Source: Halomonas urmiana (GTDB taxonomy: Bacteria; Pseudomonadota; Gammaproteobacteria; Pseudomonadales; Halomonadaceae). Taken from it: DNA of 64,000 nt. The notes under the pieces were generated by a model. The model made no database searches and was not told where the DNA came from. It was given only the letters and a program-made list of their open reading frames with translations. Both the position numbers and the translations under genes were made by a program. The stretch is from NCBI RefSeq assembly GCF_005780185.1, contig NZ_VBUI01000010.1, positions 1 to 64,000 on the forward strand. Direction: 5' to 3'. Below are positions 36,843-47,557 of the stretch, one piece after another (positions within the stretch are counted from its first letter, which is position 1; each line of letters begins with the position of its first letter).

Positions 36843-37397
36843 ATGATTTCGACACGTTACCGCCCGCTGCTGCTGGCGGCCCTGCTCTCGAGCGCGGCGT
36901 CGGCGGCCTTCGCCGGCGACGACCACGCTGGCGTGTTTGGCTGGGTGGAGAAGGCGACCCTGGAGCCCTGGGGCGTCGAGGTGAAGGCCAAGCTCGATAG
37001 CGGCGCGCTGACCTCGTCGCTGGACGCCCGCGATATCGAGACCTTCGAGAAGGAGGGCGATGCCTGGGTGCGCTTTCGCCTGAAGCTCGAGGATGAAGCC
37101 AGCGGCGAGACCTTCACCGAGCGCATGGAGCTGCCGCTCTACCGCGACCTTCGGGTGCGTGGCGCCGGCGGGGTCGACGAGCGGCCGGTGGTGCTGATGA
37201 ACGTCTGCCTGGGCGATACCGTCTATGAGGAGCAGTTCAGCCTGCGCGACCGCGAGGAGATGAACTATCCGCTGCTGCTCGGGCGCCGCTCCATCGGCCA
37301 CCTCGGCCTGCTCGACGTCCGCGAGACCTTCCTCACCGAGCCCGACTGCGACGCGGACTCCCCCTCCGTCGCCCACGATCCCGACGAGGCGGAGTAG
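36843..37397 (+). CDS. Retropepsin-like aspartic protease family protein (PF05618 type), exported
   Basis: 184 aa from ATG 36843. A GTG at 36837 lies inside the AGGAGG ribosome site and is not used. The N-terminal signal peptide ends near AFA-GD (about residues 24-25). The core carries KLDSGALTSSLDA, the D-S-G signature of RimB/retropepsin-like proteins, and LLLGRRSIGHLGLLDV. It lies 20 bp after the transglycosylase gene, so both may act in the periplasm. The C-terminal 20 residues are acidic. Confidence 0.85.
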   Translation: MISTRYRPLLLAALLSSAASAAFAGDDHAGVFGWVEKATLEPWGVEVKAKLDSGALTSSLDARDIETFEKEGDAWVRFRLKLEDEASGETFTERMELPLYRDLRVRGAGGVDERPVVLMNVCLGDTVYEEQFSLRDREEMNYPLLLGRRSIGHLGLLDVRETFLTEPDCDADSPSVAHDPDEAE

Positions 37398-37482
37398 CGC
37401 CGCCGTCGTCTCCTCCTGGCGGCCGGCCTAGGAAAGGGGGCGGTCGCGAGGAGGGCAGGGGGCTGAACGCAAGGGCGTCGGC

Positions 37483-38196
37483 TCAGGAGAGCCGGGCGAG
37501 CAGGACGGTGACCGCGGTCTCTACCCGCAGGATGCGCGGCCCCAGGTGAATGCCCTGGCAGCCGGCCTCCAGCAGTCGCTCCACCTCCCAGGGGATGAAC
37601 CCACCCTCCGGCCCCACCAGCAGCAGCGCCGGCTCGTCGAGCCCGCGGGGGCAGTCGTCGGGCATGCCCGGATGCGCCACCAGGCCGCGCCGCCCCGCGA
37701 GCAGCCCCGGCAGGCGGTCCTCGACGAAGGGGCGAAAGCCCTTGGCCAGGGTCACCTCGGGCAGCCGCGTGTCGCGCGCCTGCTCCAGGCCCAGCACCAG
37801 GTGGCGGTGGATCTTCTCGTCATCGAGTTCCGGCGACTGCCAGTAGCTCTTCTCGACCCGGCGGGTGTTGAGCAGGGTGATCTGCTTCACGCCGAGCGCC
37901 GTGACGTGCTCGAGGCTGCGCGCCAGCATCCGCGGGCGGGGCAGGGCGAGCACCAGATGCACCGGCAGCGCCGGCGGTGGCGGCTGGTCCAGCGCGGAGA
38001 CATCGAAGCACGCCTCGTCGTCGTCCAGGGTCAGCAGCTCGCCGCGCCCCAGCGCTCCCCCCGCGATGCCGAGGGTCAGGGTGTCCCCGGGACGAGCGCG
38101 ATGGACCTCGCGCAGGTGCGCCAGTCGCCGCGGGTCGCGGACCCGGGCCAGGCGGTGGTTCTCGATGTCCTCGGGGGAGAGCAGGATCAGGTTCAT
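37483..38196 (-). CDS. rsmE: 16S rRNA (uracil1498-N3)-methyltransferase
   Basis: 237 aa SPOUT methyltransferase with N-terminal PUA-like domain and C-terminal knot (LLVGPEGGFIPWEVERL; HLGPRILRVETA). ATG 38196 begins MNLILLSPEDIENHRLARV, the family start; the much longer open frame beyond it runs into phaR and purD antisense and is not real. It is divergent from phaR with a 111-bp gap. Confidence 0.95.
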   Translation of the reverse strand: MNLILLSPEDIENHRLARVRDPRRLAHLREVHRARPGDTLTLGIAGGALGRGELLTLDDDEACFDVSALDQPPPPALPVHLVLALPRPRMLARSLEHVTALGVKQITLLNTRRVEKSYWQSPELDDEKIHRHLVLGLEQARDTRLPEVTLAKGFRPFVEDRLPGLLAGRRGLVAHPGMPDDCPRGLDEPALLLVGPEGGFIPWEVERLLEAGCQGIHLGPRILRVETAVTVLLARLS

Positions 38197-38235
38197 GGCG
38201 CCTCGCCGCGTTAGAGACTGAATGGGGGCTATGTC

Positions 38236-38263
38236 TTGCATGGATGGTGTCGCGGTGCACAAT
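38236..38263 (+). promoter_or_regulatory. Candidate promoter of phaR
   Basis: TTGCAT (38236-38241), a 16-bp spacer and CACAAT (38258-38263), each four of six to consensus. The predicted leader to the GTG start is about 38 bases. Confidence 0.45.
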
Positions 38264-38307
38264 AGCGCTACGGGGCAGCCGCCCCGCACAGAACAAGGAG
38301 CAGCGCC

Positions 38308-38772
38308 GTGCGCGTGATTCGCAAGTATGCCAACCGCAGGCTCTATGATACCGAACAGAGCCGCTACGTGACCCTCGAGGATCTGCGTGGCCTGATCATC
38401 GACGAGGTGCCCTTCCGCGTCGAGGATGCCAAGAGCGGCGAGGATCTGACCCGCACCATCCTGCTGTCGATCATCATCGAGCAGGAGCAGGCCGACGGCG
38501 ACGCCCAGGTGTTCTCCAACGACCTGCTGGCGCAGTTCATCCGGGTCTACGACATGGCCCAGCCGCTGCCCCTGGCGCGCTATCTGGAACAGGGCACCAA
38601 GCTGATGCTCGAACAGCAGCACCGCATGCAGGATCAGTGGCAGCAGGCCATGCGCCACTCGCCCATGGAGCTGATGCGCGAGATGGCCGAGGAGAACATG
38701 AAGTTCTGGCAGAAGACCATCACGCAGGCCGGCAGCTCCAGCGACGATGACTCGGGAAATGGCAAGCCGTGA
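38308..38772 (+). CDS. phaR: Polyhydroxyalkanoate synthesis repressor PhaR
   Basis: 154 aa DNA-binding regulator of phasin and PHA granule genes. The N-terminal IRKYANRRLYDTEQSRYVTL is the family hallmark, followed by two PHB-accumulation regulatory repeats and a Gln/Met-rich helical C-terminus. GTG start behind AAGGAG. No PHA synthase or phasin gene is in this window, so its targets lie elsewhere. Confidence 0.95.
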   Translation: MRVIRKYANRRLYDTEQSRYVTLEDLRGLIIDEVPFRVEDAKSGEDLTRTILLSIIIEQEQADGDAQVFSNDLLAQFIRVYDMAQPLPLARYLEQGTKLMLEQQHRMQDQWQQAMRHSPMELMREMAEENMKFWQKTITQAGSSSDDDSGNGKP

Positions 38773-38793
38773 GCGGCGCCGCGTGTCGGTTTC

Positions 38794-38802
38794 TGACATA
38801 AT
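38794..38802 (+). promoter_or_regulatory. Extended -10 promoter element of purD
   Basis: TGACATAAT (TGn followed by CATAAT, five of six to TATAAT) lies 41 bp before the purD ATG. No -35 hexamer is obvious, as expected for extended -10 promoters. Confidence 0.5.
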
Positions 38803-38842
38803 GCCGCGACGTTTCTCGCACGGTTCTGAGGTAGTACAGCGG

Positions 38843-40135
38843 ATGAAGGTCCTGATCATCGGCGGCGGTGGCCGCGAACACGCCCTGGCCTGGAAGGTCG
38901 CCCAGTCACCCCGCGTGGAGACGGTCTTCGTGGCCCCCGGCAACGCCGGCACGGCCCGGGAACCGGGGCTCACGAACGTCGCTATCGGTGTCGACGACCT
39001 GGCGGGCCTGGTGGCTTTCGCCCGGGAAGAGGGTGTCGCGCTGACCATCGTCGGCCCCGAGGCGCCGCTCGTCGAGGGGGTGGTCGACCGCTTCCGCGAG
39101 GCGGGCCAGGCGATCTTCGGTCCCACGGCCGGGGCGGCCCAACTCGAGGGCTCCAAGGCGTTCACCAAGGACTTCCTGGCCCGCCACGCCATCCCCTCCG
39201 CCGACTATCGTACCTTCACCGCGGTGGAGCCGGCCCTTAAGTACCTGGCCGAGAAGGGCGCGCCCATCGTCATCAAGGCCGACGGCCTGGCGGCGGGCAA
39301 GGGCGTGATCGTGGCGATGACCGCCGCGGAGGCCGAGGCGGCGGTGCGCGACATGCTCGAGGCCAACGCCTTCGGCGATGCCGGCGCCCGAGTGGTGATC
39401 GAGGAGTTCCTGCAGGGCGAGGAGGCGAGCTTCATCGTCATGGTCGATGGCGAGACCATCCTGCCGATGGCCACCAGCCAGGACCACAAGCGCGCCTTCG
39501 ATGGCGATGCCGGCCCCAACACCGGTGGCATGGGCGCCTACTCCCCGGCGCCGGTGGTCACCGACAGCGTCTTCGAGCGCATCATGGCGCGGGTGATCCG
39601 CCCTACGGTGCAGGGCATGGCCGAGGAAGGCCATGCCTACACCGGCTTCCTCTACGCCGGGCTGATGATCGACGCCGAGGGCAATCCCAAGGTGATCGAG
39701 TACAACTGCCGCTTCGGTGACCCCGAGACCCAGCCGATCATGCTGCGGCTGCGCTCCGACCTGGCCGAGCTGTGCCTAGCCGGGTCGCGCGGCGAGCTGG
39801 CCGGGCTGGCCTGCGACTGGGAGTCGCGCCCCGCGGTCGGCGTGGTGCTGGCCGCCGGCGGCTACCCGGGCAGCTACCGCAAGGGCGACGCCATCGAGGG
39901 GCTCGAGGCCGCCGAGGCGACCGGCTGCAAGGTCTTCCACGCCGGCACGGCCGAGCATGACGGCCGGGTGGTCACCGCCGGCGGCCGGGTGCTCTGCGTC
40001 ACGGCGCTGGGCGACGACGTAGAGGCGGCGCGCGACCTGGCCTACCGGGGGGTGGCCGAGATCGCCTGGCCCGAGGTGCTCTACCGCCGCGATATCGCCC
40101 ACCGGGCCATTGCCCGGGAGCGCGGCGACGCCTGA
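38843..40135 (+). CDS. purD: Phosphoribosylamine-glycine ligase
   Basis: ATP-grasp enzyme joining glycine to phosphoribosylamine, second step of purine synthesis; 430 aa. It begins MKVLIIGGGGREHALAWK. The ATP-grasp core includes KADGLAAGKGVIVA and NTGGMGAYSPAPVV, and EYNCRFGDPETQ is the metal/glycine region. The start is set by the GGGGREHA motif, since upstream frame extends into phaR. purH, its usual neighbour, is not here. Confidence 0.97.
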   Translation: MKVLIIGGGGREHALAWKVAQSPRVETVFVAPGNAGTAREPGLTNVAIGVDDLAGLVAFAREEGVALTIVGPEAPLVEGVVDRFREAGQAIFGPTAGAAQLEGSKAFTKDFLARHAIPSADYRTFTAVEPALKYLAEKGAPIVIKADGLAAGKGVIVAMTAAEAEAAVRDMLEANAFGDAGARVVIEEFLQGEEASFIVMVDGETILPMATSQDHKRAFDGDAGPNTGGMGAYSPAPVVTDSVFERIMARVIRPTVQGMAEEGHAYTGFLYAGLMIDAEGNPKVIEYNCRFGDPETQPIMLRLRSDLAELCLAGSRGELAGLACDWESRPAVGVVLAAGGYPGSYRKGDAIEGLEAAEATGCKVFHAGTAEHDGRVVTAGGRVLCVTALGDDVEAARDLAYRGVAEIAWPEVLYRRDIAHRAIARERGDA

Positions 40136-40172
40136 CGACGAAGGACTCCGAACAACAATGACAGGAGCGAGG

Positions 40173-40607
40173 ATGGAGCGTGTGCGACTGAGCTTTCCCG
40201 TCGATGAGGTGATGCACCGTCACCCGCTGACGGTGCGCATCACCGACATGAACTACGGTCGCCATCTGGGCCACGATGCGTTGATCTCGCTGCTCCACGA
40301 GGCGCGAGTCGCCGCGCTGGCCTCCCGTGGGCTTCAGGAGTGGGATCTCGGCGGCTTTCCCTGCGTCGCGGCCGATCTCGCCGTGCAGTACCAGACCGAG
40401 ACGCGCTGGCCCGACGCCCTGGTAGTGGAGACCGCCATCCCGGCGCCGGCGCGCAAGGCGATCGGCGTCTACCAGCGGATCCTGCGCGATGCCGACGACG
40501 CCACGGTGGCCACCGCCCGGATCAACCTGATGCTGGTCGACCCCGCCACCGGCCGCCCGGTGGCGATCCCCGAGGCGCTGCGCGACACCCTGGCGGGAGC
40601 GCGCTGA
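40173..40607 (+). CDS. Acyl-CoA thioesterase, hotdog fold (4HBT)
   Basis: 144 aa from ATG 40173, chosen because AGGAG (40162-40166) fits it; ATG 40158 is an alternative adding five residues. The hotdog helix region reads NYGRHLGHDALISLLHEAR, with the Asp of D-x-N-Y-x-x-H as likely active-site residue. It hydrolyses a CoA thioester; the acyl group is unknown. It overlaps prkB by one base, so they are coupled. Confidence 0.88.
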   Translation: MERVRLSFPVDEVMHRHPLTVRITDMNYGRHLGHDALISLLHEARVAALASRGLQEWDLGGFPCVAADLAVQYQTETRWPDALVVETAIPAPARKAIGVYQRILRDADDATVATARINLMLVDPATGRPVAIPEALRDTLAGAR

Positions 40608-41479
40608 TGTCTCGGGAGTATCCGATCATCGCCCTCACCGGCTCCTCCGGGGCCGGTACCACCACGGTGAAGCGCACCTTCGAGCGGATGTTCGCCCGGG
40701 AGGCCGTGCACGCCGCCTTCGTCGATGGCGATGCCTTCCACCGTTACACCCGCCAGGAGCTGGCGCAGATCCTCTTCGACGAGCCCGATCGCAAGGACGA
40801 GCTCTCCCACTTCGCGGTGGAGGCCAACCTGCTCGACCGGCTCGAGGCTCTGTTCCGGGAGTACGGCCAGCACGGCAACGGCTCCTACCGGCACTATATC
40901 CATGCCGAAGACAAGCAGATGATCGAGGCCGGCTACCAGGTCGGCACCTTCACCGAATGGCAGTCGCTGCCCTGCGGCACCGACCTGCTCTTCTACGAGG
41001 GGCTGCACGGGGGGCTGGTCACCGCCGAGCTCGACATCGCCCGCCACGTCGACCTGCTGGTGGGGATCGCGCCGACCATGAACCTGGAGTGGATCCAGAA
41101 GATCGATCGCGACATGCGCCACCGCGGCTACGCCCAGGAGGCGGTGATCGACACCATCCTGGGGCGCATGGACGACTACGTGCGCTACATCCAGCCGCAG
41201 TTCTCGCGTACCCACATCAACTTCCAGCGGGTGCCTACGGTGGATACCTCGAACCCCTTCGAGGTCCAGGACATTCCCACCGATGCCGAATCCTTCGTGG
41301 TGATCCGCTTCCGCGACCCGGCCACGGTGGACTTCCCCTACCTGCTGGCGATGATCCAGGATGCCTTCATGAGCCGCCCGCACACCCTGGTGGTGCCGGG
41401 CTCGCGGCTGTCGCTGGCCATGGAGCTGATCCTGGGGCCGCTGGTGCGCCACCTGCTGGCCCAGCGGCGCTTTCGCTGA
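40607..41479 (+). CDS. prkB: Phosphoribulokinase-family protein (PrkB type)
   Basis: 290 aa P-loop kinase resembling class I bacterial phosphoribulokinases and E. coli PrkB. The P-loop is GSSGAGTTT at residues 12-20, and [12 protein letters not shown] follows. No RuBisCO or other Calvin-cycle gene is nearby, and in heterotrophic gammaproteobacteria the substrate of this protein is unproven. It is translationally coupled to the thioesterase (TGATG). Confidence 0.92.
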   Translation: MSREYPIIALTGSSGAGTTTVKRTFERMFAREAVHAAFVDGDAFHRYTRQELAQILFDEPDRKDELSHFAVEANLLDRLEALFREYGQHGNGSYRHYIHAEDKQMIEAGYQVGTFTEWQSLPCGTDLLFYEGLHGGLVTAELDIARHVDLLVGIAPTMNLEWIQKIDRDMRHRGYAQEAVIDTILGRMDDYVRYIQPQFSRTHINFQRVPTVDTSNPFEVQDIPTDAESFVVIRFRDPATVDFPYLLAMIQDAFMSRPHTLVVPGSRLSLAMELILGPLVRHLLAQRRFR

Positions 41480-41513
41480 CGCCGGCCCGACCCTTACGCA
41501 AGGAGAACCGCCC

Positions 41514-41858
41514 ATGGATTGCCTGTTCTGCAAGATCATCGATCGCGAGATTCCCGCCGACATCGTCTATGAGGACGACGAGGTGCTGGCCTTCAACGAC
41601 ATCAATCCCCAGGCGCCGACCCACATGCTGATCGTGCCCAAGCGCCACATCGCCACCCTCAACGACATCCAGGAGGACGGCGACCTGGCGCTGGTGGGGC
41701 GCCTGCAGTACACCGCCGCCAGGCTGGCGGCCGAGCAGGGCTTCGCCGAGGATGGCTACCGGGTGGTGATGAACTGCAACGACCACGGCGGCCAGACCGT
41801 CTATCATATTCACATGCACCTGATGGGCGGTCGTCGCTTTACTTGGCCGGCTGGCTAG
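41514..41858 (+). CDS. hinT: HIT family purine nucleoside phosphoramidase (HinT type)
   Basis: 114 aa, full-length HIT domain. The histidine triad is His98-x-His100-x-His102 ([10 protein letters not shown]), with Cys3/Cys6 (MDCLFCKI) at the start as in many HinT proteins. It hydrolyses AMP-amino bonds such as those in adenosine phosphoramidates. AAGGAG precedes the ATG, 34 bp after prkB. Confidence 0.95.
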   Translation: MDCLFCKIIDREIPADIVYEDDEVLAFNDINPQAPTHMLIVPKRHIATLNDIQEDGDLALVGRLQYTAARLAAEQGFAEDGYRVVMNCNDHGGQTVYHIHMHLMGGRRFTWPAG

Positions 41859-41931
41859 CCGGCGCCCTGCGGCCGAGGCCGCGCGCGACCCGGCGTACGA
41901 CGCATCAGGTGCATTCTCGAGAGATTCCGTC

Positions 41932-42576
41932 ATGACCCGCTCCCTGACCCGTGCCGACAACCTGATCCACCAGTTCGATACCGTGTTGAGGACCCTGGTG
42001 CCCCACGCGGCGAGCCCCTCGCGGGCCTCCCCGGCGACTCCGGCGGTGCACGATGAGCCGATGAGTGCGGAGGAGCGGCGTCACGCCGCGGGGTTGATGC
42101 GCATCAACCATACCGGCGAGGTGTGTGCCCAGGCGCTCTATCAGGGCCAGGGGATGACCGCCAAGCTGCCCGAGGTGCGCGGCCAGATGGAGCAGGCCGC
42201 CCAGGAGGAGATCGACCACCTGGCGTGGTGCGATGAACGCCTCCAGGAGCTCGACGATCGCCCGAGCCTGCTCAATCCGCTGTTCTATGCGGCCTCCTTT
42301 GGCCTGGGGGCCGCGGCGGGCGCCGTCGGCGACCGGGTGAGCCTCGGCTTCGTGGCCGCCACCGAGGAGCAGGTCGGCCATCACCTGGAGGAGCACCTGG
42401 TCACGCTGCCGGCGGGCGATCATCGCTCCCGCGCCGTGCTGCGCCAGATGGCCATCGACGAGGCCCACCACGCCCAGCTGGCGCTGGAGGCGGGCGGCAG
42501 CCGCTTCCCCGCGCCGGTCAAGCTGGGAATGAAGCTGATGTCGAAGGTGATGACCACCAGCGTTTACAAGCTATAA
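41932..42576 (+). CDS. coq7: 2-polyprenyl-3-methyl-6-methoxy-1,4-benzoquinone monooxygenase (Coq7)
   Basis: Diiron hydroxylase of ubiquinone synthesis (DMQ to demethyl-ubiquinol), membrane-associated; 214 aa. The ferritin-like fold carries the iron ligands in RINHTGEV (His), [13 protein letters not shown] and DEAHHAQLA. Its TAA stop codon is the first three bases of the dispersed repeat element that follows. The replacement of UbiF by Coq7 fits Pseudomonas/Halomonas-type bacteria. Confidence 0.95.
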   Translation: MTRSLTRADNLIHQFDTVLRTLVPHAASPSRASPATPAVHDEPMSAEERRHAAGLMRINHTGEVCAQALYQGQGMTAKLPEVRGQMEQAAQEEIDHLAWCDERLQELDDRPSLLNPLFYAASFGLGAAAGAVGDRVSLGFVAATEEQVGHHLEEHLVTLPAGDHRSRAVLRQMAIDEAHHAQLALEAGGSRFPAPVKLGMKLMSKVMTTSVYKL

Positions 42577-42681
42577 GCTTGAAGAGCGCCGCTCCGCGGC
42601 TGGAAGCTGGAAGAAGCTCCCTGATTAGGAGACTGATGGCAACATCAACATTCTGCCTTCCAGCTTCCAGCTTCCAGCTTA
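42574..42681. repeat. Dispersed inverted-repeat element, copy A (REP/MITE-like)
   Basis: 108 bp between the convergent coq7 and yhfA genes. It begins TAAGCTTGAAGAGCG and ends CTTCCAGCTTCCAGCTTA; the left part has GGCTGGAAGCTGGAAG, able to pair with the right end into a long stem. Copy B at 54696-54847 shares both ends and the middle CCCTGA and CTGCCTTCCAG segments. Its first three bases are the coq7 TAA and its last three are the yhfA stop on the minus strand. It likely works as a bidirectional terminator-like structure. Confidence 0.8.
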
Positions 42682-43098
42682 TTCCTCGACGATGGTAAAG
42701 GAGTGGGTGATCTCGACGCCGCCGTTGACCAGCATGATGGAGGCACTGCAGTACTTCTCGGCGGAGAGTTCCACGGCACGCGCCACCTGCTTCTCCTTGA
42801 GGCCGCGGCCGCTGACGGTGAAGTGCACGTGGATCTTCGTGAAGACGCTCGGCACCTCGTCGCTGCGCTCGGCCTCGAGGCTCGCCACGCAGTCGGTCAC
42901 GTCGGCCCGGGCCTTCTCGAGGATGTTGAGGATGTCGAAGGAGGTGCAGGCGCCCATGCCCATCAGCAGCATCTCCATGGGGCGCGGGCCGGTGTTGCGG
43001 CCGCCGTGGTCGGGCGGGCCATCGATGACCACGCTGTGGCCGCTGCCGCTCTCGGCAACGAATTGGCGTCCATCGGTCCACTTCACGCTGGCTTTCAT
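42679..43098 (-). CDS. yhfA: OsmC family protein (YhfA type)
   Basis: 139 aa. OsmC-fold proteins reduce organic hydroperoxides by a Cys pair. Here one Cys (GMGACTSFDIL) sits on the central helix and a second in EKYCSASIML, the pattern of the YhfA subgroup. ATG 43098 has AGGA 10 bases upstream; the longer frame to 43374 has no family support. Its stop codon lies inside the repeat element. Confidence 0.93.
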   Translation of the reverse strand: MKASVKWTDGRQFVAESGSGHSVVIDGPPDHGGRNTGPRPMEMLLMGMGACTSFDILNILEKARADVTDCVASLEAERSDEVPSVFTKIHVHFTVSGRGLKEKQVARAVELSAEKYCSASIMLVNGGVEITHSFTIVEE

Positions 43099-43225
43099 AG
43101 TGCAGGTATCCTTAATTCGACTATTCGGCAGCCAGCTCGGGACCGTTGTGGTGCCCCTCGCTTGGTAGGCTGCGATAAGGGTGATCGGGAAAAAGCGGTC
43201 AGCATAGCAGCTGCCGGGCGGCGGC

Positions 43226-44910
<1,685 letters not shown>

Positions 44911-45017
44911 CGTCGTCTGGCTCCTTGTGAGGGGGCGGGTACGGTTGACGGCCCCGTGGGGGCCCCGCATGCTGAGCGCCCGACATCGTCGGCGATGGCA
45001 GGGCTCGCGCCGGCAGC

Positions 45018-45042
45018 ACAGGCCGGGTGCGGCCTGTATAAT
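45018..45042 (+). promoter_or_regulatory. lptD -10 box with overlapping inverted repeat
   Basis: TATAAT at 45037-45042 is a perfect -10, 33 bp before the lptD ATG. A perfect 7-bp inverted repeat ACAGGCC / GGCCTGT (45018-45024, 45031-45037) fills the spacer and touches the first base of the -10. No good -35 is present, so the promoter may need an activator or be controlled through this repeat. No sigma-E type -35 is recognisable. Confidence 0.5.
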
Positions 45043-45074
45043 ACCGATTCACCCCGCCAAGGACATCGTGGAGC

Positions 45075-47525
45075 ATGGGCAAGCGACACTCGTGGACATG
45101 GACGGCCCTGACAGGTCTGGCCGGCGCCGGCCTGGCGAGCGGGCCCCTCTCGGCGGCGCCCCCCGAGTCGCTGCCGGCGGCCCAGCTGGACTGGCAGCCC
45201 TGGGGCGAGTCACGCCCCGCGGATGCCCTGTGCCGCGGCCGCTACGTGATGCCGGATTACCGCCTGCCGCCGCCGCCCGGCGAGAAGGTGGCGAGCGAAT
45301 CCGATCGGGTCGCCTCGGGCGAGGAGGGCGAGACCCGCCTCGACGGCGAGGTGCTGCTGCGCCGCGGCGACGCCCAGCTCGAGGCGCCACGGGTGCGGGT
45401 GCCCGCCAGCCGCGAGACCGCCTACGCCGAGGGGCCGCTGACCCTGCGCGACCGCAACCTGCTGGTGCGGGGCGACGCCGCCGAGTTCTCCCTGAACAGC
45501 GACGCCGCGAGCATCGACACGGCCCACTACGTGGCCCATGAGCAGCGCCTGCGCGGTGATGCCGTGCGCCTGGCCCGCCTCGACGGCGAGCGCTACCGCC
45601 TCACCGAGGCGAGCTTCACCACCTGCGAGCCGGACAGCGACCTGTGGCGCCTGGTCGGCAACGACATCCTGCTCGATCGCGAGATCGGCGTCGGCACCGC
45701 CAAGCACGCCCGGCTCGAGGTGGGCAAGGTGCCGGTCTTCTACTGGCCCTGGGTGCGTTTCCCCCTGGACGAGCGTCGCCAGACCGGCTTCCTGTGGCCG
45801 CTGCTGGGGCTCTCCGCCGACTCCCTCGACTATGCCCAGCCCTTCTACTGGAACATCGCCCCGGACCAGGACGCCACGATCACGCCGCGCGTTATCAGCG
45901 ATCGCGGCCTGCTGCTGGGCGGCGAGTACCGGTATCTCTTCGAGAACCACGGTGGCCAGATCGAGGGCGCCTACCTGGCCGACGACGACGGCGATCCCGA
46001 CGACGAGCCGAGCTATGAGGGCGAAGATCGCTGGTATCTCGACTACCGGCACGCCGGACGCCTGGATGCCCGCACGCGCTATCGGCTGCGCTATGGGGCG
46101 GCCAGCGACGGCAGCTACTTCGATGACTTCGGGCGCGATTTCGGCGAGGGCGACACCGCCTACATGGCGCGCCTGGCCCAGATCGATCATCGCGGTGATA
46201 CCTGGCGGCTGCAGGCCAAGGCCCAGGGCTACCAGAAGCTCGATGATCCGCTGCTCGATCGTGACAAGCCCTTCTACCGCCTGCCGAGCCTGACCGCCGA
46301 CGCCCGCTGGTTCCAGGACAGCGGCTTCTACCAGCAGTGGCGCTCCAACGTCACCTACTTCTGGCGTGACGTGGACGAAGCGGCACTGCCCGACACGGAG
46401 CGCTTCGATCGAGAGTCGGCCAACGGCACCCGCCTGCACCTGGCACCGGCCACCGGCTGGCGCTGGGACGAGAGCTGGGGCTACCTGGAGCCCCGCGTCG
46501 AGTGGCTCGCCACCGCCTACCAGCTGGATTACGGCGAGCGCGAGACCGACCGCGACGAGAGCCTCACCCGCAGCATGCCGGTGGCCAGCGTCGACGGCGG
46601 CCTGGTCTTCGAGCGCGAGCTCGCCCTCGGCGGGCGCGACTACCGCCAGACGCTGGAGCCGCGGATCAACTACGCCTACGTGCCGGCACGGGACCAGACC
46701 GAGTTTCCCGATTTCGACACCGCCGAGCGCGCCTTCTCCTGGAACCAGCTCTGGTCGCCCTTCCGCTTCAGCGGCAGCGACCGGGTGGGCGATCTGAACC
46801 GCGTCTCGCTGGGCCTCGAGTCGCGGCTGCTGGCGGACGAGAGCGGCCGCGAGCGCGTCTCCATCGGGCTGGGGCAGGCCTACTACCTGGAGGATCGCAG
46901 CATCGACATGGATGGCGATCCCGACAAGTCCGAGCGTGAAGACTATGCCAGCTTCAACGATTATTACCGAGCCACCCGGAAGCGCTCGCCGCTAGTCACT
47001 CGGGCGGACTGGCAGATCACCGAGGAGTGGCGCACCCGCTGGCAGTGGCTCTACGACGACCACCTGGATCGCACCGAGAGCACCTCGCTGGACCTGCAGT
47101 ATCGGGCGCCGGCCGGCCACGTGCTGAACCTCGGCTATCGCTGGCAGATCGAAGGCTTCGACCCTGCCGAAGAGGACGAGGACGTGGTCACCTACAACCG
47201 CGAGGAGGTCGACCTGTCGTTCGCCCTGAAGGCCAGCCGGCAGGTCGACCTGATCGGCCGGCTGCTCTACGACAATACCAACGACCGGGCCCTGGAGCAG
47301 CTGGCGGGTGTCCAGTGGAACGACTGCTGCTATGGTCTGCAGCTGGTCTGGCGTGAGTGGATCGACGACAACGACACCGCCAACACCATCGAGGACGACC
47401 AGACCGATCGCGGGATCTTCCTGCGCTTCGTGTTCAAGGGGCTGGGCGGCGTCGGCGGCGACGCCGATGGCTACTTCCAGCAGGCGATTCCGGGCTACCG
47501 GAGCGCGTCCCTGGACCGCCTGTGA
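45075..47525 (+). CDS. lptD: LPS-assembly protein LptD
   Basis: 816 aa outer-membrane beta-barrel that inserts lipopolysaccharide with LptE. A signal peptide covers about 1-28, then an OstA-like jellyroll, then the barrel. The four disulfide cysteines are present: Cys53, Cys184 and the adjacent pair Cys751-Cys752 (NDCCYGLQLVWRE). It heads the conserved lptD-surA-pdxA-rsmA-apaG-apaH cluster. SurA, encoded next, is the chaperone for LptD in E. coli. The start sits behind GTGGAG. Confidence 0.95.
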   Translation: MGKRHSWTWTALTGLAGAGLASGPLSAAPPESLPAAQLDWQPWGESRPADALCRGRYVMPDYRLPPPPGEKVASESDRVASGEEGETRLDGEVLLRRGDAQLEAPRVRVPASRETAYAEGPLTLRDRNLLVRGDAAEFSLNSDAASIDTAHYVAHEQRLRGDAVRLARLDGERYRLTEASFTTCEPDSDLWRLVGNDILLDREIGVGTAKHARLEVGKVPVFYWPWVRFPLDERRQTGFLWPLLGLSADSLDYAQPFYWNIAPDQDATITPRVISDRGLLLGGEYRYLFENHGGQIEGAYLADDDGDPDDEPSYEGEDRWYLDYRHAGRLDARTRYRLRYGAASDGSYFDDFGRDFGEGDTAYMARLAQIDHRGDTWRLQAKAQGYQKLDDPLLDRDKPFYRLPSLTADARWFQDSGFYQQWRSNVTYFWRDVDEAALPDTERFDRESANGTRLHLAPATGWRWDESWGYLEPRVEWLATAYQLDYGERETDRDESLTRSMPVASVDGGLVFERELALGGRDYRQTLEPRINYAYVPARDQTEFPDFDTAERAFSWNQLWSPFRFSGSDRVGDLNRVSLGLESRLLADESGRERVSIGLGQAYYLEDRSIDMDGDPDKSEREDYASFNDYYRATRKRSPLVTRADWQITEEWRTRWQWLYDDHLDRTESTSLDLQYRAPAGHVLNLGYRWQIEGFDPAEEDEDVVTYNREEVDLSFALKASRQVDLIGRLLYDNTNDRALEQLAGVQWNDCCYGLQLVWREWIDDNDTANTIEDDQTDRGIFLRFVFKGLGGVGGDADGYFQQAIPGYRSASLDRL

Positions 47526-47557
47526 GACATTCGACATCGACGAGAGGAAAGAGAGAC

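Noticed and set aside
40607..41479. Calvin-cycle carbon fixation suggested by phosphoribulokinase
   Set aside because: PrkB homologs occur in heterotrophs such as E. coli, and no RuBisCO or partner gene is in the window.
41847..41863. GC-rich inverted repeat GCCGGCT / AGCCGGC over the hinT stop as a terminator
   Set aside because: No T tract follows and the next gene continues on the same strand, so I could not support a terminator call.
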